Below, in pieces: positions 15,695 through 24,905 of a stretch of 64,000 nt of DNA (positions are counted from its first letter, which is position 1; every line of letters starts with the position of its first letter). Both the position numbers and the translations under genes were made by a program. Location: the NCBI RefSeq assembly GCF_050563525.1, contig NZ_JBNXUN010000001.1:124001-188000 (forward strand). The letters run 5' to 3'. Source of the DNA: Falsiroseomonas sp050563525. Lineage in GTDB: Bacteria > Pseudomonadota > Alphaproteobacteria > Acetobacterales > Acetobacteraceae. The notes beneath the pieces were generated by a model. That model was not told the DNA's origin and did not search any database. It worked only from the letters and a program-made list of their open reading frames with translations.

Positions 15695-17104
15695 TTATCC
15701 GCCGGCGGCGGCGGGGGCGCGGTCCTCGGCCTGGACGCCGAGGAACTTCAGCTTACGATGCAACGCGCTGCGTTCCATCCCCACGAAGGCCGCCGTGCGG
15801 CTGATATTGCCGCCGAAGCGCAGCAGCTGGGCCTCCAGGTATTGCCGCTCGAACAACTCCCGCGCGTCGCGCAGCGGCAGGGTCATGATCTCGGAGGACC
15901 GGTCCAGCTTCAGCACGGCAGGGGCCGAGGCGCCGACCTGGGGCGGCAGCATGTCCGGCCGGATCGGCTCCCGCGCCTCCCCCGGCGCCATGATCAGCAG
16001 CCAGTCGATCAGGTTGCGCAGCTCGCGGACGTTGCCCGGCCATTCGTAGGCCTGCATCGCCGCCAGCGCGTCCTCCGACAATTCGCGCGGCGCCATGCCG
16101 GAGGTCTCGCCGGAGCGCGCCATGAAGTGCCGGGCGAGAGCCGGGATATCCTCCCGCCTGTCGCGCAGCGGCGGGATCTTCAGGGGCACCACGGCGAGCC
16201 GGTAGTACAGGTCCTCACGGAACCGCCCGCCGGCAATCTCGGCCTGCAAATCCCGATTCGTCGTCGCGATCACCCGCACATCGACAGTGACGCGCTGCGC
16301 GCCGCCGATACGGACGAAACCCTGTTCCTGCAGGGCGCGGACGATCTTGCCCTGGGTTTCCAGCGGCATGTCCGCGACCTCGTCGAGCAACAACGTGCCG
16401 CCATGGGCGCGTTCCAGCACCCCAGCCCGGCGCGGCTGGCCGGTGGGATCGGCGCCGGCCTCGACGCCGAACAGCTCCTCCTCGAACCGTGCCGGGGCCA
16501 GCGTCGCGCAGTTCAGCGCGACGAAGGGGCCATCGTTGCGCCGGGACCGCGCGTGCAGCATCCGCGCCGTGACTTCCTTGCCCGATCCTGCCGGTCCGGT
16601 GATCAGCACGCGGGACCCGGTCGGCGCCACCCGGTCGATCGCCTGGCGCAGCTGGATGATGGGGGCGGAGACACCCACCAGCTCCGTCTCCCCGCCCGCC
16701 CGCAGCCGCAACTCGCTGTTCTCCCGCCGCAGGCGGGAGGCCTCCAGCGCGCGGGAGATGACCAGCAGGAGGCGGTCGGATTTGAACGGCTTCTCGATGA
16801 AGTCGTAGGCGCCGTTCTGGATCGCCTGGACCGCGGTCTCGATGGTGCCGTGGCCGGAGATCATCACGCAGGGAACCCGCGGCTCCTCGCCATGCAGCGC
16901 GGCCAGGATGCCCAGGCCATCGAGCCGGGAGTTCTGCAGCCAAATGTCCAGGATGACCAATGCAGGTCGACGCGCCTTGAAGGCGGCGATTGCCTGGTCG
17001 GAATTGGCCGCCTGGCGTGTCTCGTAGCCCTCATCCGAAAGGATGCCCTCGATCAGGGCGCGGATGTCGGGCTCGTCGTCGACGATCAGGATTTCATGCG
17101 CCAC
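15695..17104 (-). CDS. ntrX: Nitrogen/redox response regulator NtrX
   Basis: Partner of the sensor NtrY. The receiver domain (residues 1-120) has the DDEPD acidic pocket and phospho-acceptor Asp in LVILDIWLQNSR. The AAA+ domain has Walker A GPAGSGKEVTARM and Walker B GTLLLDEVADMP. The sigma54-contact loop that reads GAFTGA in NtrC is replaced here by a GVEAGADPTGQPRRAG segment, so sigma54 activation is doubtful; loss of this motif is known in the NtrX group. A Fis-type helix-turn-helix ends the protein (ISRTAAFVGMERSALHRKLK). It overlaps ntrY by 11 bases. 469 residues. Confidence 0.93.
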   Translation of the reverse strand: MAHEILIVDDEPDIRALIEGILSDEGYETRQAANSDQAIAAFKARRPALVILDIWLQNSRLDGLGILAALHGEEPRVPCVMISGHGTIETAVQAIQNGAYDFIEKPFKSDRLLLVISRALEASRLRRENSELRLRAGGETELVGVSAPIIQLRQAIDRVAPTGSRVLITGPAGSGKEVTARMLHARSRRNDGPFVALNCATLAPARFEEELFGVEAGADPTGQPRRAGVLERAHGGTLLLDEVADMPLETQGKIVRALQEQGFVRIGGAQRVTVDVRVIATTNRDLQAEIAGGRFREDLYYRLAVVPLKIPPLRDRREDIPALARHFMARSGETSGMAPRELSEDALAAMQAYEWPGNVRELRNLIDWLLIMAPGEAREPIRPDMLPPQVGASAPAVLKLDRSSEIMTLPLRDARELFERQYLEAQLLRFGGNISRTAAFVGMERSALHRKLKFLGVQAEDRAPAAAGG

Positions 17105-19382
17105 GGTCGGAAATCCCCATCGTGGCAGGCTCGGGCGCCGAAGCTGCGGGCGCAGGAACCTCGGGCTGCGACGCCGGGGCGGCGCCCGTGTCCTTCGCGG
17201 GTTTCATCTCGGCCAGCGGCAAGATCAACAGGGCGCGGGCTCCTGGGCCATCGGGGCGGTCCTCCAGATCGAGGCGACCATGATGGTCCTCCATGATCTT
17301 TTTGACGATGGCAAGGCCAAGCCCGGTTCCTTTCGCCTTGTGCGTGACATAGGGCTCGGTCAACCGCGCCCGTTCCTCGCCAGCCGGCAGGCCGACGCCG
17401 TTGTCTTCGACCACCACGGCGAATCCCTCCGGCACCTTCTCGATCCGCAATCCGATTCGGCCCTGGTCCCCTTCCTCCCGCACCACGCTCGCGACGGCAT
17501 CCGCCGCGTTCTGCAACAGGTTGGTCAGCGCCTGGCCGATCAGGCGGCGGTCCATGGGCAGAGGCGGCAGGCCCTCCGGGATCCCGGTTTCGTAGCGGAT
17601 TTCCGGATGCGCGTGCTGTTGCAGGACCAGCGCCTCCCGCACCACCTGGTCCAACCGGTCGGGGCGGATGACCGGCTGCGGCATGCGGGCGAAGGCGGAG
17701 AACTCATCTACCATCCGCCCGATGTCGCCGACCTGGCGAACGATGGTGTCGGTCAGCATCCGGAAGGTGTCCGGGTCGCTGGCGATCTCCTTCAGGTATT
17801 TCCGCTTCAGACGCTCCGCGGACAGCATGATGGGGGTCAGCGGGTTCTTGATCTCGTGCGCGATCCGGCGCGCCACATCGGCCCAGGCGGCCTTGCGCTG
17901 GGCGGACTGCAGTTCGGTGATGTCGTCGAAGGTCAGCACGAAGCCGGTGACGCGGCCGGGCTGGGTCTCCGCGCCTATGCGCGCGATCAGCATCCGGCGA
18001 TGCGCCGGCGGTCCGATGGGGATTTCCGCCATGTGCGGCCGGTCCGGCTGGTCCCGCGCGGCGGCCACAAGCTCCGCGAATTCTGGAGCAACGCGGGCCA
18101 TGTTCAGGCCGATCGCGGCATCCAGGTCGACGCCGAGCAATTCGCTGGCCGTGCGGTTCGGCAGGTTGATGCGGCCGGTGGCGTCCAGGCCGATGACGCC
18201 GGCGGAGACGCCGGACAGCACGGTCTCGGTGAAGCGCCGACGCTCGTCGATCTGCCGGTAGGCCTCCATCAGCTCGCCGCGCTGGGCCGACAACTGGCTG
18301 GTCATGCGGTTGAAGGCGCGGGACAGGCTGGCCAGTTCGTCATCCGCGGTGCCTTCCTCGACCCGCGTCGACAGATCGCCGGCCCGCACCCGCTCGGCCG
18401 CGGTGATCAGGCGGGAGATCGGGCGGGCCATCTGGTTGGCAAAAACCAGCCCGACCAGGACCGCCGCGAGCAGCACCAGCAGGGCTGCGCAGGCGAAGAT
18501 AAGGGCAAAAGTGATCTGCAGGCTGCCGCGATTGCGGTCGAGCTGGTCGTATTCCTGGAAGGCCAGTTCCGTGGTCCGCATGTGGTCCAGCACGCTGGCG
18601 TCCAGCGGCCGGCCGATCAGCAGCAGAAGGCCCGGCGGGATATCCAGGCTGGTCACCGCCCGCACCCGTGCGTTGTTGTCTCCCGGCACCACCGCGACTT
18701 CGCCCTGGCGCACCTGCTCCAGCGCCCAACCTGGCGGCGGCTCGATCATCGCACCAGGGGTAAAGCCGGCGGCGGCCATGACGCGGCCGAGAGTCGGTTC
18801 AAACACAACCGCCTCGGTCAGGCCCCGGATCGAGGTCTGGGTCGCGAGCAGCCGCTCGAAGGCCGGCATGTTGTCGGGCAGGAAGACCTGGGCGGCGCGA
18901 TTGAGGTCGGCCGCCATGGCCAATGCGTCGACGCGGATCTCGTCACGGTGCTGGTCCATCCAGGCGCGGGAGGCGACGAGGGAGGCCTCCAGCGTGGAGC
19001 GCACCCGGTCGCTGAACCAGGCCTGGATGCCGAGGTTGAAGAACACCGCGGCGAAGGCCGCCACGATCAGCGCCGGCACCACGGCGACGCCGCCGAACAG
19101 CGTCACGAGCCGCACATGCAGCCGCGCGCCGGCGCTGCCGCGCCGCCGTTCGGCCCAGACCCGCACGAGCCGAGAGGCCAGCGAAGCCGCCAGCAGCAGC
19201 AGCACGCCGGCATTGCACAGCACCACGGCGACGATCTGCCCCGGGCTGGTCGGGCCGAAGGGGCTGCCGCCGGCCAGCAGCACGAAGGTGGCGATGCCGA
19301 GCAGCACGGCCGTGACGGCCAGGCCGAGTGTCGTGGCCCTGCCGAAGAACAGCTCGCCGATCCGCCGCCAGCTCAATCCCAT
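17094..19382 (-). CDS. ntrY: Membrane sensor histidine kinase NtrY
   Basis: 762-residue sensor. Three transmembrane segments lie in the first 120 residues, followed by a roughly 170-residue periplasmic part, another membrane span (LIFACAALLVLLAAVLVGLVF), a HAMP domain, a PAS domain (SGVSAGVIGLDATGRINL) and HisKA with the phospho-acceptor His in RRIAHEIKNPLTPIML. The catalytic domain has NLLQNAADA (N box) and GTGLGLAIVKKIMEDH (G2 box). It senses an unknown cue linked to nitrogen, redox or envelope state in relatives. It ends within ntrX and lies 38 bases after ntrC. Confidence 0.94.
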   Translation of the reverse strand: MGLSWRRIGELFFGRATTLGLAVTAVLLGIATFVLLAGGSPFGPTSPGQIVAVVLCNAGVLLLLAASLASRLVRVWAERRRGSAGARLHVRLVTLFGGVAVVPALIVAAFAAVFFNLGIQAWFSDRVRSTLEASLVASRAWMDQHRDEIRVDALAMAADLNRAAQVFLPDNMPAFERLLATQTSIRGLTEAVVFEPTLGRVMAAAGFTPGAMIEPPPGWALEQVRQGEVAVVPGDNNARVRAVTSLDIPPGLLLLIGRPLDASVLDHMRTTELAFQEYDQLDRNRGSLQITFALIFACAALLVLLAAVLVGLVFANQMARPISRLITAAERVRAGDLSTRVEEGTADDELASLSRAFNRMTSQLSAQRGELMEAYRQIDERRRFTETVLSGVSAGVIGLDATGRINLPNRTASELLGVDLDAAIGLNMARVAPEFAELVAAARDQPDRPHMAEIPIGPPAHRRMLIARIGAETQPGRVTGFVLTFDDITELQSAQRKAAWADVARRIAHEIKNPLTPIMLSAERLKRKYLKEIASDPDTFRMLTDTIVRQVGDIGRMVDEFSAFARMPQPVIRPDRLDQVVREALVLQQHAHPEIRYETGIPEGLPPLPMDRRLIGQALTNLLQNAADAVASVVREEGDQGRIGLRIEKVPEGFAVVVEDNGVGLPAGEERARLTEPYVTHKAKGTGLGLAIVKKIMEDHHGRLDLEDRPDGPGARALLILPLAEMKPAKDTGAAPASQPEVPAPAASAPEPATMGISDRGA

Positions 19383-19419
19383 CAGGTCAGCCTAGCCCAG
19401 CGCAGCCGCCTTCAAAAGC

Positions 19420-20880
19420 TCAGGGAAGGCCGCGCACCACGGGCAGGTCCAGCTCCCGCAGCTTCTTCCGTAGCGTGTTGCGGTTCAGGCCGAGCATCGC
19501 CGCGGCCTTGATCTGGTTGCCACGCGTCGCCGACAGCGCCAGCTTCAGCAGCGGCCGCTCCACCTCCGCCAGCACGCGGTCGTACAGGTCGCGGATCGGC
19601 ATGCCGTCCTTGTGCGCCGACATGAAGCCGGCAAGGTGGCGTTCCACCGCCTGTTCCAGGGTTTCGGGCGCGCGCGGGCCTTCCTCCGGCGGCGCGGCGG
19701 CCTCCGCGAGTTCGGCTCCGACGGCATCGGCCCCGATGATCTCCTGCGGGTACAGCGCCGCCATCCGGCGCATCAGGTTCTCGAGCTCCCGCGCATTGCC
19801 GGGCCAGGCGTGCTGCTTCAGCCGGTCCATGGCGCCCTGGTCCAGCTGCTTCTGCGGCAGGCCGGCGGCGCGGGCGCGCTCCAGGAAGTGCCGCGCCAGC
19901 AGGGGAATGTCCTCCAGCCGCTCACGCAGCGGCGGAAGACGGATCGGCACCACATTCAATCTGTAGAAAAGATCCTCGCGGAACATGCCGCCGCGGATCG
20001 ACTGCCGCAGGTCGCGGTGGGTCGCGGCGACGATGCGGACATTGGCCTTGATCGGCTGCCGGCCGCCGACGGTGGTGAACTCGCCCTCCTGCAGGACGCG
20101 CAGCAGGCGGGTCTGCGCTTCCGATGGCATGTCGCCGATCTCGTCCAGGAACAGCGTGCCGCCCGCCGCCTGTTCGAAGCGCCCGACACCGCGGTTCAGC
20201 GCACCGGTGAAGGCGCCGCGCTCGTGGCCGAACAACTCAGATTCGATGAGTTCGCGCGGGATGGCGGCCATGTTGATGGCGACGAAGGGACCGGCCCGAC
20301 GGCGGCCGTAATCGTGCAGGGCACGGGCGACCAGTTCCTTGCCGGTGCCGGATTCGCCCGTAATCATGACGGTCAGGTCGGTGGTGGTGAGGCGGGCGAC
20401 GGTCCGATAGATCTCCTGCATGGCGGCGGACCGGCCGACCAGCGGCAGCCTTTCCTCCGGCTCCTCGGCATCCGCGATGGCCGGCGTGCTGGGTGCCGCC
20501 AGGGCGCGGCCGACGACAGCCAGTAATTCCTTCAGATCGAAGGGCTTGGGCAGGTAGTCGAAGGCGCCACGTTGGGTCGCCTTCAGCGCCGTGGAAAAGG
20601 TGGACTGCGCCGACATCACCACCACCCGCAGGTCCGGGCGCACGCGGCGGATGCGTGGCACCAGGTCGAGGCCGTTCTCGTCCGGCATGATGACATCGGT
20701 GATCACCAGGTCGCCCTCCCCATCCTCCACCCAACGCCACAGGGTGGCGGCGGAGGATGTTGCGCGGACGTGGTAGCCGGACCTGCCAAGTGCTTGGGAA
20801 AGCACGGTTCGGATAGCCCGATCGTCATCAGCGATCAGGATGGTCCGGGTGGTGGCGGAGACCGCGGCCGTGTCGCTCAT
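19420..20880 (-). CDS. ntrC: Sigma54-dependent nitrogen regulator NtrC
   Basis: Activator of nitrogen assimilation genes. The start at 20880 (MSDTAAVSATTRTILIADDD) overlaps the ntrB stop by 4 bases. The receiver contains the DDD pocket and the phospho-acceptor in DLVITDVIMPDENG. The AAA+ domain has Walker A GESGTGKELVARAL, an intact GAFTGA loop (HERGAFTGALNRG) and Walker B GGTLFLDEIGDMP. A Fis-like helix-turn-helix (GNQIKAAAMLGLNRNTLRKK) ends the protein. 486 residues. In contrast to the downstream NtrX, every residue needed for sigma54 activation is present. Confidence 0.96.
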   Translation of the reverse strand: MSDTAAVSATTRTILIADDDRAIRTVLSQALGRSGYHVRATSSAATLWRWVEDGEGDLVITDVIMPDENGLDLVPRIRRVRPDLRVVVMSAQSTFSTALKATQRGAFDYLPKPFDLKELLAVVGRALAAPSTPAIADAEEPEERLPLVGRSAAMQEIYRTVARLTTTDLTVMITGESGTGKELVARALHDYGRRRAGPFVAINMAAIPRELIESELFGHERGAFTGALNRGVGRFEQAAGGTLFLDEIGDMPSEAQTRLLRVLQEGEFTTVGGRQPIKANVRIVAATHRDLRQSIRGGMFREDLFYRLNVVPIRLPPLRERLEDIPLLARHFLERARAAGLPQKQLDQGAMDRLKQHAWPGNARELENLMRRMAALYPQEIIGADAVGAELAEAAAPPEEGPRAPETLEQAVERHLAGFMSAHKDGMPIRDLYDRVLAEVERPLLKLALSATRGNQIKAAAMLGLNRNTLRKKLRELDLPVVRGLP

Positions 20881-22043
20881 GCGGAAACTCCGGTGGGGGG
20901 ACGGCGGGGCGGCGTTGGTGAGGTCGGCAGGGAAATGCGGAAGGCGGTGCGGCCCGGGCGGCTGTCGCACTCGATCAGCGCCCCCTGGTCCGCAACCAGC
21001 TTGGCGACCAGCGCCAGGCCCAGCCCCTGCCCGCCCCTCTTGGTCGAGACGAAGGGCTCGAACAGTGTGGCACGGACGCTTTCCGGGATGCCGGGGCCGT
21101 TGTCGCGGACGATGACCTGCAAGGGCAGGTCCACCCGTTCCCGGCTGCCCGGCACGGCAATGCGGACGCCGTGGTGGTAGGCGGTGGCCAGCGAGATCTC
21201 ACCTTCACGCGGATCAACGGCTTCCGCGGCGTTCTTCACCAGGTTCAGCAGGATCTGCACCAGCAGATCCCGGTTGCCCCAGACCGGCGGCAGGGACGGG
21301 TCGTAATCCTGGTTGATCTTGAGATGCGCCGCAAAGCCGGACAGCGCGATGCGGCGGACATGGTCCAGCACCTCGTGGATGTTGACCTCCGCCTGCTCCA
21401 CCGGGCGTTCGGAGAACATGTCCATCCGTTCCACCAGGTTGCGGATGCGGTCGACTTCGTCCTGGATCAGCTGGCAGAGTTCCCGGTCGCCCTCGCTGGC
21501 GCCCTGTTCCAGGAGCTGGGCGGCGCCCCGGATGCCGGAAAGCGGATTCTTGACCTCGTGGGCCAGCATCTCCGCCATGGCGGAAGCGCTGCGGGCGGCG
21601 CCCCGGAAGTTCAATTGCCGATCCAGCATCTGCGCCGTGGAGCCATCCTGCAGCGTCAGCACCACCCCGCCAGGCATCTCGGGCAGCGGCGCGCCATGGG
21701 CCGCGACGCCCAGCCGGCGCATGCGCGGGCTTTCCAGCGCCAGATCGTGGTCGGACACCGGCGCATCATGCAGTCGGATCTGCGCCAGGACAGAGAACAG
21801 CCGGTTGTCCGGCGGCAGCAGGTCTCGAAGTGTGTAGGACTGTAGCGAGGCGGCGGAATGCTGGAAGAACAGCTCGGCGGCCGGGTTGGCGAAGCGGAAG
21901 CGATCCTGTGCATCCAGCACCACCGCCGCGATCGGCAGCGCGCCCAGCACCACCACCGAATCCGGCACCGGCGGCGGGATGGTCGGCAGCGGAACCGGCA
22001 GGCGCAGGGCGCGCGCCGCGCGCGTCAGGGCGGAGGGCCTCAT
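20877..22043 (-). CDS. ntrB: Nitrogen sensor kinase/phosphatase NtrB
   Basis: Soluble histidine kinase that phosphorylates NtrC and is controlled by PII proteins in relatives. A PAS domain at the N-terminus (GALPIAAVVLDAQDRFRFANPA, quoted in part) precedes HisKA with AEMLAHEVKNPLSGIRGAAQ (phospho-acceptor His) and the catalytic domain with LLNLVKNAAEAV (N box) and GQGLGLALVAKLVADQ (G2 box). No membrane segment. 388 residues. It overlaps dusB by 4 bases upstream and ntrC by 4 bases downstream. Confidence 0.95.
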   Translation of the reverse strand: MRPSALTRAARALRLPVPLPTIPPPVPDSVVVLGALPIAAVVLDAQDRFRFANPAAELFFQHSAASLQSYTLRDLLPPDNRLFSVLAQIRLHDAPVSDHDLALESPRMRRLGVAAHGAPLPEMPGGVVLTLQDGSTAQMLDRQLNFRGAARSASAMAEMLAHEVKNPLSGIRGAAQLLEQGASEGDRELCQLIQDEVDRIRNLVERMDMFSERPVEQAEVNIHEVLDHVRRIALSGFAAHLKINQDYDPSLPPVWGNRDLLVQILLNLVKNAAEAVDPREGEISLATAYHHGVRIAVPGSRERVDLPLQVIVRDNGPGIPESVRATLFEPFVSTKRGGQGLGLALVAKLVADQGALIECDSRPGRTAFRISLPTSPTPPRRPPTGVSA

Positions 22044-23080
22044 GCCGCCAGGCGCTCCTCAGGCACGAAGCCGCGGTCGATCAGGGGTAAATAGAGCCGG
22101 TCGATCAGCGCCAGCACCGAGTCAACATTGTCCGTGCGCATCACATCAGACCGGAACTCAGCCGAGCCCGGCAAACCTTTGGAGTACCAGGAAACATGCT
22201 TGCGAGCTAGGCGAAGGCCCGGATCGCGGCCGTGGTGGTCCAGCATGGCATGGTAGTGCGCCAGCAGCGTCGCATGCTGCTCGGCGAGCGTCGGATCCGG
22301 CGGCAGGACCCCGGTCTCCAGGTACTGCGCCACCTGCCCCGGCAGCCAGGGCCGACCGTAGCAGCCGCGACCGATCATCACGCCATCGGCGCCGGATTGC
22401 CGCAGGGCCTCCGCGGCATCCAATGGGTTCAGGATGTCGCCGTTGACGATCACGGGCAGGCCGACGGCGGCCTTCACGGTGGCGACGAAGGCCCAGTCGG
22501 CGGTGCCGTTGTAGAACATCTGCCGGGTGCGGCCATGCACGGTCACCATGCGGATGCCGCACTCCTCCGCGATCCTGGCCAAGCGTGGCGCGTTCAGCGA
22601 CTGGTGGTCCCAGCCCATCCGCATCTTCAGCGTCACCGGGACCGGCACGGCGCGCACCACCGCCTCCAGGATGCGCGCGGCGCCGATCTCGTCCCGCATC
22701 AGCGCGGACCCCGCCGCCTGGCCGACCGCGACCTTCTTCACCGGGCAGCCGAAGTTGATATCGACGATCCCGGCGCCATGCTGCACGACGAGCTTCGCCG
22801 CTTCCGCCATCACCAAGGGGTCGCAGCCTGCGAGCTGGACGGAGGCGCCCTGCCCGTCCACCTCCACCATCTTCAGGGTCGTCCGGTTTTCCCGTACCAT
22901 GGCGTTGGAGGCGATCATCTCGCTGACCACCAGCCCGGTGCCCTGGGCGCGGGCGAGGCGGCGGAACGGCAGGTCCGTCACGCCGGACATGGGCGCAAGG
23001 ATCACGGGGGTCTCGATCCGCGCACCGCCGAGATCGATGGGGCGCAGCCGTGGCGGTGCGGGGGCGTTGGTCATGCTCAT
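22040..23080 (-). CDS. dusB: tRNA-dihydrouridine synthase DusB (NifR3)
   Basis: FMN- and NADPH-dependent reduction of uridines in the tRNA D-loop. TIM-barrel features: LAPMSGVTDLPFRRLAR near residue 28, NFGCPVKKV with the catalytic Cys, KMRMGWD, VHGRTR and GDILNPLDA plus GRGCYGRPW for FMN phosphate. 346 residues. This is the promoter-proximal gene of the classic nifR3-ntrBC operon. The 144-base divergent gap to ispDF (23081-23224) should hold the promoters for both; I could not place one convincingly. Confidence 0.95.
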   Translation of the reverse strand: MSMTNAPAPPRLRPIDLGGARIETPVILAPMSGVTDLPFRRLARAQGTGLVVSEMIASNAMVRENRTTLKMVEVDGQGASVQLAGCDPLVMAEAAKLVVQHGAGIVDINFGCPVKKVAVGQAAGSALMRDEIGAARILEAVVRAVPVPVTLKMRMGWDHQSLNAPRLARIAEECGIRMVTVHGRTRQMFYNGTADWAFVATVKAAVGLPVIVNGDILNPLDAAEALRQSGADGVMIGRGCYGRPWLPGQVAQYLETGVLPPDPTLAEQHATLLAHYHAMLDHHGRDPGLRLARKHVSWYSKGLPGSAEFRSDVMRTDNVDSVLALIDRLYLPLIDRGFVPEERLAA

Positions 23081-23224
23081 GATTTGGGCAAGCTAGTGGC
23101 CACGGCGCCTTTCGGCAATGCGAACCATCATCCCGTATCGAAAGACTGCCACTTAATCCGGCATTGGGACGGATTCACCGGACCCACCCTGGGAGGAAGC
23201 CAAGTCCTGCGGTAAGCCGGGCAG

Positions 23225-24370
23225 ATGCAATGCGTGGCCCTCCTCATGGCGGCCGGCAGCGGCAGCCGTTTCGCCGCCGCCCGGCCGAAGCAGTTCTCCC
23301 GCCTCGGCAGCAGGACCGTGCTGCGCCATGCGGCGGAGGCCCTGCTGCGCGATGGCGGCGTGGACGCGCTGCTGCCGGTCTGTTCGCCAGAGGATGCGGC
23401 GGAGGTCGCGGCCCTCCTGGCCGGCCTGCCCACCCTGCCCCCGGTCCCCGGCGGCGCAACGCGCCAGGCCAGTGTTCGTGCGGGGCTGGAAGCGCTGGCG
23501 GCGGCGCCTCCCGAGCATGTCCTGGTGCACGATGCGGCACGGCCCTTCATACCGCCGGGCACCGTCCCGGCGCTTTTCATGGCGCTGTCGGACCACCTCG
23601 GCGCCATTCCGGCCCAGCCGGTGACGGATACGCTGAAGCGCGCGGAGGGCGGGCGCATCATCGCCACCGTCCCACGCGCCGGCCTGTTTCGCGCCCAGAC
23701 GCCTCAGGCATTCCGCTTCGCCACCCTGCTCGCCGCCCACCGCGCCGCGACCGTCGAGGCGACCGACGACGCGCAGCTGCTGGAAGCCACAGGCCACCCG
23801 GTGGCGCTGGTGGCGGGGGATGACCGCAACATCAAGATCACCTGGCCGGAGGATCTCGCCCGGATGGAGGCCGCCATGACCCCGCCCCTGATCCCCCGCA
23901 TCGGCACCGGCTTCGACGTGCACCGCCTGGTCGCCGGCCGCCCCATGGTGCTGTGCGGCGTCACCATCCCCGGGCCGATGGGGCTCGACGGCCATTCGGA
24001 TGCCGATGTCGGGCTGCACGCACTGTGCGATGCGATCTACGGCGCATTGGCGGAAGGCGATATCGGCCGCTGGTTTCCGCCCTCCGAGGCGCAGTGGAAG
24101 GACGCCGACAGCGCTCGCTTCCTGACCCACGCCGCCGGGCGCATTACGGCGCGTGGCGCCGTGCTGGCGAATGCCGATGTCACGCTGATCTGCGAGCGCC
24201 CCAAGATCACGCCGCACGCCACCGCGATGCGCGAGAGGCTGGCGGCGCTGCTGGCGGTGCCGGTCGACCGCATCTCCGTGAAAGCGACGACCACCGAGAG
24301 GCTGGGCTTTCCCGGCCGCGGCGAGGGCATCGCGGCGCAGGCGGCGGTCTGCCTGCTGGTGCCGGCCTAG
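23225..24370 (+). CDS. ispDF: Bifunctional IspD-IspF, MEP isoprenoid pathway
   Basis: Fusion of 2-C-methyl-D-erythritol 4-phosphate cytidylyltransferase (IspD, about residues 1-220) and 2-C-methyl-D-erythritol 2,4-cyclodiphosphate synthase (IspF, about 225-381). The IspD nucleotide-binding loop is LLMAAGSGSRFAAARPKQF, with VLVHDAARPF later. The IspF part starts at RIGTGFDVHRL (metal-binding Asp and His) and has GHSDADVGLHALCDAI and ISVKATTTERLGFPGR. The fusion is characteristic of alphaproteobacteria and some epsilonproteobacteria. Its stop overlaps the end of the convergent Uma2 remnant. Confidence 0.96.
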   Translation: MQCVALLMAAGSGSRFAAARPKQFSRLGSRTVLRHAAEALLRDGGVDALLPVCSPEDAAEVAALLAGLPTLPPVPGGATRQASVRAGLEALAAAPPEHVLVHDAARPFIPPGTVPALFMALSDHLGAIPAQPVTDTLKRAEGGRIIATVPRAGLFRAQTPQAFRFATLLAAHRAATVEATDDAQLLEATGHPVALVAGDDRNIKITWPEDLARMEAAMTPPLIPRIGTGFDVHRLVAGRPMVLCGVTIPGPMGLDGHSDADVGLHALCDAIYGALAEGDIGRWFPPSEAQWKDADSARFLTHAAGRITARGAVLANADVTLICERPKITPHATAMRERLAALLAVPVDRISVKATTTERLGFPGRGEGIAAQAAVCLLVPA

Positions 24371-24897
24371 GCTCGGTACAGGTCGCGGAGCGGCAGGCCG
24401 CCTTCGACCTCCGGCAGCTCGGGCGCGGCGTCGAGGCCGTCGAAGACCTCCTCCTGCCACCCGGCCTCCCGCCGGCATATGACGAGGCGCGGGCTGTCCT
24501 ATTGCCCGTGACGTCGGCGCGCACGGAAAGGTCCCGCACATATTCGGCCGGCTTCACCCGCATGTCGGTCCATGAGGTGGAGGGCGACAGCACCTTGGAC
24601 ACCAGGCTTGGCGAGACCCGGTCGGCGTTGGCGGCGACCGGGCCGCAGACCACCGCAGGGTCAGGGTAGCGCACCCGACGCTCGGTCACGACCTTCATGT
24701 CATGCGCCAGAACCGCGCAACCGGGATCGCAGGCGTGAGAACAGCGCCAGGATGACGCGGGTCACCAACCGGGCAAGTTGCAGCGAGGCGCCGGTCATCG
24801 CGACCGGCTGCGTGCCATCGAATTGGAAGCGCTCCTCCCGCGCCGCTTCCCAGCGAGGAACTCCTCCAGCGTCAGCGGCTTCAGGTGGCCGCTCATG
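24367..24897 (-). pseudogene. Frameshifted Uma2-family (DUF820) endonuclease-fold gene
   Basis: Reading the minus strand from an ATG at 24897 gives MSGHLKPLTLEEFLA, the usual Uma2 start. The frame then shifts, and family-like sequence continues in other frames: F-x-FDGTQPVAMTGASLQLAR, then KVVTERRVRYPDPAVVCGP, then KVLSPSTSWTDMR...EY, and finally WQEEVFDGLDAAPELPE up to a TAG at 24367-24369. At least three frame changes are needed, so no intact product of the expected 180-200 residues can be made. Uma2 proteins have a PD-(D/E)XK-like nuclease fold and are numerous in mobile regions. It explains the 535-base gap between ispDF and the thiolase gene. Confidence 0.75.
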
Positions 24898-24905
24898 GGG
24901 CGAGG

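Noticed and set aside
17043..19511. An 822-residue + strand reading frame
   Set aside because: It is antisense to NtrY, with composition typical of a shadow frame and no recognisable domain.
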